From NCBI RefSeq assembly GCF_037392515.1, contig NC_090291.1, positions 19,061,501-19,125,500 on the forward strand: a stretch of DNA of 64,000 bases, given 5' to 3'. Positions within the stretch are counted from its first letter, which is position 1. The number at the start of each line of letters is the position of its first letter. Positions 11,813 through 24,100 of the stretch are shown here, piece after piece. Made by a program: the position numbers and the translations under genes. Source of the stretch: Haliotis asinina. Lineage: Eukaryota; Mollusca; Gastropoda; Lepetellida; Haliotidae. The notes beneath the pieces are model-generated. The model had not been told where the DNA came from and made no database searches. It saw nothing but the letters and a program-made list of their open reading frames with translations.

Positions 11813-12337
11813 TCCGGGGACCCGTAAAGTGCAGTCTGCCCACCGAAGTTACCTATGTTCTTGCATACACTAAAACCTACTTCACTGACAGTGTTATTAA
11901 AGTAAACTATGTTTAAATCGAAATGCGGAACTTACATTGGGTGAAACAAATACTACTATATTTAGAGCTCCCTTAGTGTTCGATATAACCGAAGTTCATT
12001 CATAAACACGTCCCTGCGATACAATAGCGATGCTACTTAGTGTAATGCAACGCTGACTAAAGTTCAAATATAGTATCAGAGTGCATGCTACATACAGTGT
12101 TTATAATCTCTTTAACTTCAGAACCAAAGGTCGTTTTTAACATAAATAAAGCACAAACGTCTCCACTGAAAGAGTCTGGACTATATATCACTTTAACACA
12201 AGACTATCTATCATCTGTATACTATCAGTTAGGTTCGCACCCTGTCACAATACTTCATGATGTCAAACAGAATGTTAAACTGTTGTGAATACAATGTGTT
12301 ACCTTAGTTCGGCGCGCGCATGTTGATGCTCTGGCTG

Positions 12338-12463
12338 CAACCCACGTGACAAGGAGTCGAAGTATCCTCTATATATCTCATCTCACTCGAGTCGTTTCTC
12401 TTTCACTACCAGCAACAGGCTTTACCCATCCCTTTGTCTCATTGTCTTCATTGCTTCAGACAG
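12338..12463 (+). promoter_or_regulatory. Putative promoter and 5' untranslated exon of the fusion gene
   Basis: A CACGTG E-box lies at about 12342-12347 and a TATATAT box at 12370-12376. A start near 12398 would give an untranslated exon ending at the donor CAG/GTAAGC (exon end 12463). The next plus-strand exon with an acceptor is 16738, which carries the first ATG of the fusion gene. The link is inferred from order and strand only; cDNA would settle it. Confidence 0.45.
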
Positions 12464-12670
12464 GTAAGCGGACTTAACGCTTTAATCCCAGAAAATAAAT
12501 ATTACTTGTTTACAAGAATTACCGATCGATGTAGATTGTAGACGATCATTGTGATTTAGGTACTTACGGTTATGAGAATGTGGCGGGATGGTTTTATAGC
12601 TATATCGCAGAGGGAACAGTTGTATTTATGTTCTGGAGTGTATTATTTGATTATAATATCGCAGTGACAT

Positions 12671-12830
12671 GGGGGCGGTGAGGTAGCCTAGTGGTTAAAA
12701 TGTTCGCTCGTCACACCGAAGACCAGGATTCGATTCCCCATATGTGTACATTGTGTGGAGCCCATTTTTGGTGTCAGCTTCGTGATGCTGGAATATTGCT
12801 AACAGCGGCGTAAAACTAAACTGACTCATT
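12671..12830 (+). repeat. Family A SINE, full length
   Basis: A box TAGCCTAGTGG, B-box region GATTCGATTCCCC, GTGTGGAGCCCATTTTTGG and the tail GCTGGAATATTGCTAACAGC. Confidence 0.85.
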
Positions 12831-12956
12831 CAGGCAGAGACACACATCGGGTGATATTAAACAACGTGGAGAGTAGCTGCATGGGTGTGTGTTCTCTGTC
12901 TTACTCCTCACTGAACCGTTTGTGAGGCTGGTGTCGCCTGATGGAGGCGACATGGT

Positions 12957-13127
12957 TCAAAATATGAATCCGTTAACGCAACAGTGAACGGATACCCGGT
13001 AGCATAAGACGGTGATGGGGTTGTAGACCTTCGAGCCAACCATGCGTTGTATGAACCCCAAGGAGTTGAGCACGAAAATCGAGAGCTCATGGATGACTTG
13101 ACCGGATAACATTGTCTGTATCCCCAT
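12957..13127 (-). pseudogene. Antisense 56-codon frame resembling the N-terminus of the fusion gene
   Basis: The frame runs from ATG at 13127-13125 to TGA at 12957-12959. It starts MGIQTML and contains FVLNSLGFIQ and KVYNPI. Set beside residues 2-39 of the fusion protein (MGISRAIL...YVYTPL), it aligns without gaps, sharing MGI, F, L, VY and P. Exons 1 and 2 of the fusion gene are contiguous here, so it may be a retroposed or differently split fragment of a CDP-alcohol phosphotransferase paralogue. A chance match is possible; the identity is low (about nine residues). Confidence 0.3.
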
Positions 13128-13502
13128 CTCCTCCTGAATTCATTTTTCATTCGAACGTGATGTGTTTTAAAAGTTTTCTTAGCTCATTATCCTCGACGCC
13201 GGAGACATTCATGCGCTGATCTGATACGAAAACTCTTGAACACTTGATTTTTCTTTTTCTACATTAATAAAATGTTTCCTAAACAAAGCGAATCGATCTA
13301 TATCGTAAATTCATTCAGTTTAAATTCATTCAGACCATTACCGCTTAGTCTAAATTTTAAAGTTCATAAAAAGAAATTATTTTTTATTATCTGTAAGTTT
13401 CGCCCAAACGTTTTGCCAGAAAAAGCAAGAGGTGAAAAAAGAAATATAACAAAACGTTCACTTGAACGGAGGAAACAGAGGCGTCATCATCCAAATAGAA
13501 GC

Positions 13503-13590
13503 GTCATCATCATCATCATCATCATTATCGTCGTCGTCATCATCGTTATCGTCATCATCATCATCATTATCGTCGTCGTGGTCGTCGTCA
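13503..13590. repeat. (ATC)n/(GTC)n trinucleotide repeat
   Basis: Mixed CAT and CGT triplets. The Ile/Val-rich reading frame across it is an artefact of the repeat. Confidence 0.9.
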
Positions 13591-13847
13591 TTAGATAAAC
13601 GTTGTCGTGTGACATATATGGTAAGTTGCATCACCTGACGACCTCGCGATTAATCAACAAAGAACCCTTTCATCGCACCGTACTTTCGATCTTGTGTCAA
13701 GGAGCCTATCACACCATGACATGCACAGCGACGTGTGTGCATTACATGCAGTCTTGAAGAACCGTTATGACAGGATGATATCAACACGCTCTATCACCCG
13801 ACTAAGAAATAATAACACTCATGATCTCTTGATAACTGGTTCTTGTT

Positions 13848-14070
13848 TTACGCCGCACTCAGTAATATTCCAACTATATGACAGCGGTCTGTAAATAATC
13901 GAACCTGGACCAGACAATCCAGTGATCAACAGCATGAGTATCGCAATGCGCAACTGCGATACGATTACATGTCAAAGTCAGTGAGTCTGACCATCCGATC
14001 CTGTCAGTCGCCTCTTACTACAAGCATGAGTTACTGATGATCAATTCTAACCCGGAGCTTCGCGGTATTT
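13848..14070 (-). repeat. Family B SINE
   Basis: Tail TTTTACGCCGCACTCAG, GACCAGACAATCCAGTGAT, ACTACAAGCATGAGTTAC and a decayed head. Confidence 0.8.
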
Positions 14071-14529
14071 TCAAACATTGGAAGAACAGTGCTGGTTCGG
14101 TGTTTTTCGGGGCAACAATTCCAGATCACCAAAATTACAGTAAATAATATCATTTGCCTGCTTGAAGTACATGCCAACTTCGGAGACCCAATCCATCATA
14201 AGTAAAGTATTTACGAAACGTGTTGTTCAATATTTATCATCTATACAGATCTCCATGTCCACACTGCAACCGGAACCGATTTCAGAGTTGCAGGAGAAAA
14301 GTGTCTTTCACGTGCTGCTCTCGCTTTGCATTGATATTTGACGTTGTCAGGGCCGATGATGTTTGAAGATGTGCCCTGAACACGACTGTTATATCAGGAC
14401 TGTTGAAATACACTGGAAACGTCTTCGTTCCATTAGCTCTGAAGCAGCAAGGATATTGTTTACGGAATCCACGAATCCACTTTAAAATTTATTGCTCGAT
14501 TATGTGGGTGCATACTGTAGTTGCCGCGA

Positions 14530-15540
14530 ACATCATTGAGTGAGTAAATTGATCTGGGTGGGGGTGTATGTAGTGGTATGGATTTTGATGTAGACGGTTG
14601 TGTGGGTGTAGAAGGAGAAGTGCCAGTAGTGTTGGAGTTGACGCAGATGTTGGTGAGTTTGTAGATAGTGGTGAGGGTGTAGATGGTGGTGTTGTGCGTA
14701 GATGGTGTAAGTGTAGGTGCAGCTGATGAAGTGAGCGTGAATGTGGGTACGGATGGTGGTACGGGTGTAGACGTAAATGATGTAGAGGGTGTGGATGTAC
14801 ATTGTGGTATGGGTGTTGATGAAGACTGTTGACAATGTGTGGATGTTGGTGTAGGTGTGGTTGTAGATTGTGGTGTTGGAGCGGGTGTGCATAGTGAAAT
14901 GGGTTTCGCTGTTGGCGTAGATGGTGGTGTCGGTGTTCCTGTTGGGATGTGGGTGTGGGCGTGGATGGTGGTGTCGGTGTTCCTGGTGGGGCGTGGGCGT
15001 AGATGGTGGTGTCGGTGTTCCTGTTGGGATGTGGGTGTGGGTGTGGGCGTGGATGGTGGTGTCGGTGTTCCTGGTGGGGCGTGGGCGTAGATGGTGGTGT
15101 CGGTGTTCCTGGTTGGATGTGGGTGTGGGCGTGGATGGTGGTGTCGGTGTTCCTGTTGGGATGTGGGTGTGGGCGTAGATGGTGGTGTCGGTGTTCCTGG
15201 TGGGGCGTGGGCGTAGATGGTGGTGTCGGTGTTCCTGGTTGGATGTGGGTGTGGGCGTGGATGGTGGTGTCGGTGTTCCTGTTGGGATGTGGGTGTGGGC
15301 GTAGATGGTGGTGTCGGTGTTCCTGGTGGGGCGTGGGCGTAGATGGTGGTGTCGGTGTTCTGGTTGGATGTGGGTGCGGGCATAGATGGTGGTGTCGGTG
15401 TTCCTGGTTGGATGTGGGTGTGGGCGTGGATGGTGGTGTCGGTGTTCCTGGTGGGATGTGTGTGGGCGAAGAAAGTGGTGTTGATGTTCTGGTGGGATGT
15501 GTGTGTCGTCGTAGATGGTGGTATGGGAGTACATTGTGGG
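14530..15540. repeat. GT-rich minisatellite, unit about 39-44 bp
   Basis: The core at 14925-15470 repeats GTGGATGGTGGTGTCGGTG and TTCCTGTTGGGATGTGGG with two length variants in a higher-order pattern. The plus strand is almost free of C and A over 1 kb. Open frames of up to 377 codons (Thr/Pro/His-rich on the minus strand, Val/Gly-rich on the plus) are repeat artefacts: several frames are open at once, and no start or splice context is seen. Confidence 0.9.
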
Positions 15541-16460
15541 GTTTTGGTGTGGATGTAGTTTACAGAGGAGTTATCAATACATTTCGGTGTCACTTAAAAG
15601 CCCAGACCTGAATTCTAGTATAAAATAACTAATTCTAACCCCAAGTTTCAAATATCACGTCTTTAATTTTTATGCTGCACATTCATAGTCGATAATACAA
15701 TAGCATGTTACAATCTCCGGCTTTCCTGCACTGTTTTCTACAGCACAATACCTTCACGTGAATAATGCCATACCTTTCTGAATACATACATTCTTACATG
15801 GTACGGAGTATCTACCTGATAATGTATGTTACCATGAAATGTCCGGTCTGTGTTGTATCTACAGACAGTGGAACATAGATAAGGCAGAATGACACATGTT
15901 TTGGTTCATGCTGGTGTATTCACAACAGCATATGTTGACGTCCATTGTACATGGAAACATTGTTGTGGACCACTAGTCATAGCAGATTTAATAATGATTA
16001 TAATAATTTAATATAACATAGCCTTCGGACATATCACCATCGTCATTTCTTGCACGGGGAGACCAGGTATGTTGGTATACTTGTACTCGTGTAAATACGC
16101 ATGTTGTTGAATATTTTATTTCACATATTCGTTCACGGGGTTCATACTTAACTGTCTTTGAACAAAAAGTGCGTTCAGTCTCTGTTGTAAAAGTAATGTT
16201 GTTTAATGAATACAGTGATGTTTTTGTGTGCGTCTGTTATGGCCACTGTGGTATGTGGTAAGTGACGGTGTGGATGGTGGTGTGGATGTTTGTCGCTGAT
16301 GAAGCGGGTGTTGTTGTCACAGCAGCATCGGTAGCAGCGACAACAGTAGTAACTCGTACAGCGTCAGATGTCACAGATACGTTTTAATTCAATTGAATGC
16401 ATGGATTTCATTTTGAGATCACAAAATAAAGTCCAAGTGTGTTTTTCACAACTGTACAAA

Positions 16461-16622
16461 GGGGAAGTGGGGTAGCCTAGTGGTTAAAGCGCTCAGTCGT
16501 CACGCTGAAGACCCGTGTTCTATTCCCACCATGGGTACACTGTATACTGACTGGTCCAGATTCGATCATTTAAGGATCATTATAGCTGGAACATTGGTGA
16601 GTGCGGTGTTAAAACCTAGCAA
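16461..16622 (+). repeat. Family A SINE
   Basis: GGTAGCCTAGTGGTTAAAGC head, a B box decayed to TTCTATTCCC and a tail ending GGTGTTAAAACC. Confidence 0.8.
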
Positions 16623-16739
16623 ACAAGCAAATATTCCACCATTATTTAATGTAGGGTAAAAGCATAGTCTGTAGGTTATTCTTGTAGTGTCCTCTCCATC
16701 CTACCCCATCTGTGACATCCTACCCCATCTGTTACAGTT

Positions 16740-17218
16740 ATGATGGGGATATCCAGAGCAATACTGTCGCCGCTAGAGGTCGTCACACACTTCATTGAGA
16801 GTCTTCTCTTCGTCTTGGTATGTATCACGGCACTGATTTGACTGTGTCTTCGCAACCAATATAGTACACTTTCTGCAACATGTTAGTGTATACTATATGA
16901 ACTGGGTGATCAGTTTGGTATAGCATTCGTTTTATCACTATCATTATAAAGGCAAGTTAAACTTCATTCAGTTTTAACACTTATTAAGATGTATAAAAGA
17001 CGACAATGTCTCAATATCATATTTTTGAAATTACAATTGGTGGTTCCTTGAATTAATAGCTAGAGGTGTTGTGTGTTGTATAAACAGTTAACACTTAAAA
17101 GTGCGTCACATATCAATGTGCAACTTCCACTGGTACAACAACAACAGCTACTACAACTACAACTTTTCTAGCTCTACCGCACTACTACTTCGTTTCGCAC
17201 TACTACTGCTGCTGCTCT

Positions 17219-17301
<83 letters not shown>

Positions 17302-17719
17302 GTTCTTCTACTACTACTAGCTACTGCTTCCATTACTATTATTTCTACTACTACTTCTACTACTACTACTACTAGTTCTTCTTCTTCTACTACTACTACT
17401 ACTGCTGCTATTACTACTTGTCCCATAGTCTTTAGTATGGTGATCTACCTTCAGTTGTTGGCAACCTATAGCTCATTTTTATATTGCATTGTCCTCTATA
17501 GATACATTGTTTTAGGTCTAATCACTAGTTTTACTTTCTCTTCTGTGATATTCTAGTTAGTTTTACTGTCCTTCATTGATAGGTTTTCACAATGTATGTG
17601 CTATTAATTCATTTGTATTTTTATAATTTATCGTTCTCGTCACGATATGGCTGCAATATTGCCGATGTGACGTTAAATATTGACTCACTCACTCACTACT
17701 TCTTGTACTACTACTTGTT

Positions 17720-17803
<84 letters not shown>

Positions 17804-18044
17804 GCGTGGTCTGACGCGCTCTCTTGGTCCACACATGCCATCGTATCCCAGTTGCGAAGATCGATGCTCATGCTGTTGATCACAGGGTCGTGTCCAGATT
17901 TGACCATTCGCAGACTATCATAACATGGACTGGAAAGAGTGCGTGCGGAGTTAACAACAATCTATCACTACAATCACTACTAAATCAACAAAATGGCGTT
18001 AAAGATGCACTTGAAAGTAATATGTCTGAAAAAACATGCAATCA

Positions 18045-18107
<63 letters not shown>

Positions 18108-21100
18108 CGTGCGTGTGAATGATTTCTGCACAAGCATTTCCGTATAAGCATTAAGTATATAAAGATGAGTCCAGATAATTCTTCGTGCAGGAACTCCTTT
18201 ATAATAATTCATATTTAACGGGTTTTTGCTAAAAAATGCCTGGTTCTGACCAGCAAGTTCAACGGACTAAGTATTGTTGCTTTGTAGGTGGAAAGGTACG
18301 ACACCTACGTCTACACTCCGCTCCAGACGACGTTGTCACCCGCCGTGGAACGTGTGCCGCGGTCCGTGCATGTCAAAGGTCAAGATTACGTTGTCTTCTC
18401 AGCTAACATCGTGTCGTGGGCAAGAACGTTTCTGGTCATCCCCATCGCCGCCTGTCTTAAGTAAGCCAGCAAATAAAACTTCTCTGACCCGTGAACATCC
18501 GGGTAGAATCGGTCTTCATTAACCCAGCTTGTCACAAAAGGCGACTATGCTTGTCATGAGAGGTGACTAACGGGATCAGGTGGTCTTTCTCGCTGACTTG
18601 GGTGACACATGTCATCGGTTCCCAAAAAACGTAGATCGATGTTCAAACTTTTGATCACTGATTTGTCTGGTCCAGACGTGATTATTTTCCGACTGCCGAC
18701 ATACAGCTACAATGAGTGCGGCATTAAACAAACAAACACACAAACAAACAAACAAACAAACAGAGCATGTCTAAAGCATATGAATGGTTCAGGTACAACT
18801 GCTGCTGGACAGCGTTTCTGCTGGTCTGTCTCCACGACTTCCTTGACCATCTGGACGGCATTGTGGCCAAAGTCCAGAAACGGACACTGGGGCAGGTGGA
18901 TGACCCTCTACTGGGAGGCTTCATGGATGCTTTCTGTGACAAGGTGAGCTAAATGAGATTGATTCAGATGACAAGGTCATCGCGGCATCTTTCTTGCAGA
19001 TCATTAATGGCTGTGTCAATCACGGACACCCATCTTCAGCTTCTCATGCACCGCGCAATGCCGAAGGTTGTTGAAATCGTTAGGCTATTCGTAGCCGACT
19101 CTAACAGTTACAAATCTCTTTTAAAGTTGTACGTCAGTTCTAAGTCTATAAGCTTCGACCCGATTCTCCAGAGTCTAATATATGTCAGTGATACGGCACT
19201 GTATGTCTATCAAAATTAATTGAATACACAAAGCTGAACATTGAAATGCGAGAACATAGCCTCACTGCATTGCAATCTCCTGACGTCACAGTTTAAATCC
19301 AAATAAACTTTAATATGCTAGCCCGTTCTAAACATGTTTTATACAGACAAACCTCGCCGTGTACCCAGGTGTAACTGCAGTGCTACTCCCTATTCATCTT
19401 ATGATATGTTGTAATTCCGATATGACGATAAGACTGAAGGGCATGTCACTATCTTTTGATCTACTTATGACACCTGCAGTGTATATTACCATGTCGATCA
19501 CAGGTGAATTGTTCTGATCCAATCAAACCTCAAACCCACTCAATGTCATACATATCAGTTTACATCCTCTGATAACAATGAAGGTCACTGGAGGTGTTAA
19601 ACTATGTACGTCATGAATTACATCATTCCTGATGTGTAGACATATGTGTTTGTAATGCACACATATTCCTTGTCAAAGATAATATTATAACTTATGGAAA
19701 CGATAATCCTCTTTCACAACTGTCTTGGTTCATCTGTAATTTCGGGATGCCAGACTTTAATCTGTATGAAATACTTTTTTGTTCAAAAGACTGAGTGAAG
19801 ATCTAAATGAGGCGTTACCCGTTTAATACCTAAATGCAAACTGTTAGATGCAACCAAAATAAAAACTTGGAAATCAGTCATTCGATCAACACCGACCGAC
19901 CGATCGATGGGACAATCAATCAATCAAGCAAGCAGGCAAGCAATCAAGGAAGCAAGAAAGCAATCAACCAAGCAGTCAGTCAGTCAGTCAGTCAGTCAGT
20001 CACCGAAGGCCAAGTGGGCTCATATACCTTAATTATACAAAAAATATAACAAGGTTTAACATGTTATATAAACACATGCCTAACTAGACTTTAGACTTTA
20101 CTGTTCAGTTCGTATAGTATGCACAGGTTCCCCAAAGCATGGAAGAAATAAAGATATGTTCAAACCATGTGTTCGATGTGTTTAAAGTTTCCTGTATTTC
20201 CCTCTATGATTTTCATCATAAAATGGACATGTGAACGCAAAATAGTATTCGTCGTCTTGACAGTTTTTACAGACTAGATAAGTTTTACAACATAGGATCA
20301 ATGTTCTCAAAGGGCTCACAGAGCAAACAATAACAATATCGGTAAATGATTGTTTGGTGCGTGACAAAAATGTTCGCTCAGTGATAATTTACGACTTTGT
20401 TTAACCCCCAGATTGTAAACGTTCTGGCACTATGGTCCATCACCATGGTGACAGATTTCTCTGGAATGACGTGGACGCAGATGGTGATCTATCTCGTGCC
20501 GTGTGTCATCATCATGGCATATGAGTTCATCCTGGGTGTGGTGCGCGTGCAAGACTATTTCCGGGCATACTATCTGAGGTAACTTCCGGTTGTTACAGGG
20601 CATGTGTGGATCTTGTGTCATCGTTGATTTTCGTGAGTAGTTGTTCGTGCCTTTACGATCATGGAATCTGTTTCCATGGAGACTTGTTAGTCTCAACGAA
20701 GACGTTTACTAATGCTAATGTTGGGCAGACTGTTTGACTAATGCCTACATATATCTCATCTCGGTTTGGTTGAAGTGTCTTTAACGTCAAATTTGATTTA
20801 ATGCATAAAACACCGTGAATAGCGACATTAAACGTTTGATAAACGTGTTGAATTATTATTGAGTTGCTGAACACTTAGTACGAGGAATGATCCCGTTTGA
20901 AAGCCTCGTTGTAGCCTCTGTTTTGTGCATCCTTTAACAGGGAGTTCAAGAAGAGCGATGACATTCCGTGTTCCACCACAGCAGCGATCATGGAGGGGAA
21001 ATTGAAGGAAAAGTTGGAATCAATGGGCATCGCCTTTTTGTGTTTGGCCCAGTCTTCAGCTTCTGGTGTCTGCACCATATGTGAGTACCAGCAGAACGTC

Positions 21101-24100
21101 CGTTGTCACTGGGGCGGTGGTATAGCCTAGTGGTTAAAGCGTTCGCTCGTCAGGTCGAAGACTCGGGTTCGATTCCCCATATGAGTTCAATGTGTGAAGT
21201 CTGTTTCTTCGCCGTGGCATTATTAGAAACATTGCAAAAAGCGGCGTAAAGCCATACTCATTCACTTACACCAACCATTTGTAGCCCTTGTACAAGCTTT
21301 CAGTAATGACCAGGGTGGTAAAAAATGGCGTCTTAACCACATATTTGTCAATTGAAACGTCATTTCCCTTTACACAATTTCCAATGCCTTTCTGGCAGTC
21401 GTCATCGAATTTTGCCAACTTAGTCACATTACACTGCCCGCACGCGAAACTATAGACCCTTGTTTAATAGTGTTCGAGAAACACAACGATACGTTATTTG
21501 TCTTGGTGATGAATTAGGTTGTCAGAGTGGTGTTTCTAGCATTATATTTGCAGTGTTTGGGCAAACGTTTCCAGCCTGTTAGACCCGGTGTTTATCCCCA
21601 TAGAGGTATAGTGTATGAAGCCCATTTCTGGTGTCCCCTGTAGTGATATTGCTAACCCTCACTCCTTTGAAAAAACCCAAAAGCTGTGAACACATCGTAC
21701 AATTATCTGAACACACTGCCACCCTTGGTTTTCCAGCTGGGATCACGGGATTGGTCTGCTTGACCCTGTCTATCAGGCTAGCCCACGCCAGTCTGACGTC
21801 CAAGTTGAAGGCGCGACAGACGGACGTACCAAGATCCGATGTGATGAAAGATGAAGAAGACGAGCTCGAGAAGGAGAAGGGACAAGATAAGGAAAATGTA
21901 AACCTCTAGAAACTTCCTTTATCCTTGCACTACCTTTGACTTTCATTGCATTGCAAAAATCACCGCTTTGCCATTCAAATCATGTTATGTCTGCTGAATA
22001 TATATCAATTTTGCTTAGTGTGCATACTGTCAAATACATTATCCCAGTAGTAAGTTTGGATTTTGTTTTCATTTTCCATCTGTTAAAAGTATATTTGTGA
22101 GATACTTTTTATCTCAAGATGTTAGTACTTCGTGCTTTAATAACTGAGGAATGGCTTTCATGATGGCTTACCATGGCAACCATTGGCACCGGCACATGTG
22201 TTTGTTGTTTTCAGTCATATCTAAGAGGTATTCTGGTGTCCAGGCTGTCTGACTGTGTAGATCGAATCATGGTATCATTATGAAGACTCGGTTATTTACA
22301 AACGGCAGTCATATAGCTGGAATATTGCTGAGTGTAGGACTAAATGAGAATACTAACGCAAAGGTAGTTTTTTTCACAGGGTAAAAACATTTTGAACGTC
22401 ATCTTTCATGATAATAAATGTAATTAAAAAAAGTAAAATCGCAATATACACGTAAAAACACTCTCATATTTCCGCCTATTACGGAAACACCGGACAGTTA
22501 ATAAGCAGGCATCACGTTCATTACGTCATATGAGTTTCTGGTGACCGTGATCTTTAACACAGAGGGTTTTTTGTGTGCAATTTTCAGTATTCTCCTTTGA
22601 AAACTAAAGTAGCAACTCGCGTCATGGTTGTTGGTAACGCATTAGATTTGATTAGTCAGTCATATGGATAAACATATGCCGAAAAATATCCTGAGTATAT
22701 CCAATCGCACAAGCAATGTAAGTTTGTTTAACCATGCATGGGTGTATTCAAATATATTAAAATTAATCAGCTGTAACAGCGTATCAATAGTCATTTATTT
22801 CTTGGTGTCTTCGTGCATGTATTTGCTCATGCCTGGGATATTAAAAAAGTGCTCTATTTGTATGAACTCAAACATGTGGTTGGCGAGTTCATATCTCTCT
22901 TCTATGGTCTCCTACAAGAGAAATCGTCACGTTGTCGTATGGTTGCCCTCGGGAACAAAATTACAAAATTAGCGAAATTGACAAAGCTTGACATTTCAGC
23001 ATATTCATTATGTCGCATTGTCGCGCATTTTAAGGCTCTTTTCACACACCTCAGATGGGGCAACGTTGCGAAAAGGCAACATGTTTTGACCTTGAACATT
23101 ATCGTTGTGTCGCATTGTCGCCGGTTGAATGAATAAAATATTCAAGGCACGAGGGTGCAGCTTTGCAACAATGTACTTTCTAGGATTCCATACTGTTCTT
23201 GTTCTGAATATGAACTGTAAGCTCCAATTAATCCAAATACGTATGAATAATGTGGAGTTTACACCCGGGTTCGATTCCCCATATGAATACAAAATGTGAA
23301 GACCATTTCTAGTTTTCCCCGTTGTGATACTGCTGTAACATTGCTAACAGCGGCCTAAAACTAAACTCATTCACTCACATATCTTGTGTTCTGTAGTCAC
23401 ACTAACCCTGTTACCCACTGTTGTGTCAAGTTCGGACTACTGGACATTCGCGAATTCCTTCATATAATTCGATAGCATGGTGCTGAATGTGATAATCAAT
23501 TCATGTCACGGCGAGATGATCACATGACAGTCACGTGACTATTAACTAGTAGCATACAAGATGATAACTTATAAACACTCACCGAACTGTTGTATAGCGA
23601 ACCGAGTGCATGTTTTGTACCAGTTGTACTGATAACATAAAGTACCTCACGGCAGACAGGTAATGTGAAGGTCGTATGGTCACGTGACTCCACCTGACGT
23701 CAATGAAACTCGACGTGGAATGACCGTGACATTGGGAATGTGCCGTACGTGCATGCACGTGGAAGCAACTGTGAACGTAACCATATGACGGTTGCTTTAC
23801 GTGATAAGAGAAATGACAACCGGATTATTTTAGAATCTAATCAGCATAGGGTGTTTCCTGGTGTGTCGATCACACGTAGAGTCGTTCGTCTTGTCATATG
23901 GTTCTCTTTTACGTGGAGGTAGTAGAGTCGCAATGAAATGACATACTTTCTCACTTCTTTACTTTTTGAACGGAATCCTTTATAGGTCGTTAGGCATAGT
24001 AGTCGAGCACCGTTGTGTCGAACTCTGCTAATTCTATATCTCTGTTGTCTCGATATAACATCTCGATCCTTCTCTTTTAACTCGACTTCTAAAATTATAA

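Larger units (their letters stand above)
6096..12365. other. Gene-free region rich in repeats
   Basis: No exon is supported. It holds family B SINEs at 6341-6570 and 7228-7493, family A SINEs at 7533-7614, 10863-10995 and 11436-11586, a perfect hairpin at 7825-7985, a (TGAA)n run at 10828-10864 and a telomere-like patch at 11776-11812. A 75-codon open frame at 8157-8384 and others near 10100-10350 have no recognisable features. Confidence 0.5.
12464..16737 (+). other. Putative 5' intron of the fusion gene
   Basis: Contains SINEs at 12671-12830, 13848-14070 and 16461-16622, an antisense frame at 12957-13127, a trinucleotide repeat at 13503-13590 and the large GT-rich minisatellite at 14530-15540. 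Just before exon 1 a 19-bp segment (CATCCTACCCCATCTGT) is duplicated in tandem beside the acceptor. Confidence 0.45.

Noticed and set aside
14460-15593. Long Thr/Pro/His-rich minus-strand frames, mucin-like at first sight
   Set aside because: Several frames on both strands are open at once because of the underlying minisatellite. No signal peptide, start context or splice sites.
17157-17907. Poly-Leu, poly-Tyr and poly-Ser frames
   Set aside because: They translate (CTA)n microsatellites.
21111-21268. A tRNA gene, because A and B boxes are present
   Set aside because: It does not fold as a full cloverleaf, and the same unit with the shared tail recurs many times, so it is a tRNA-derived SINE.
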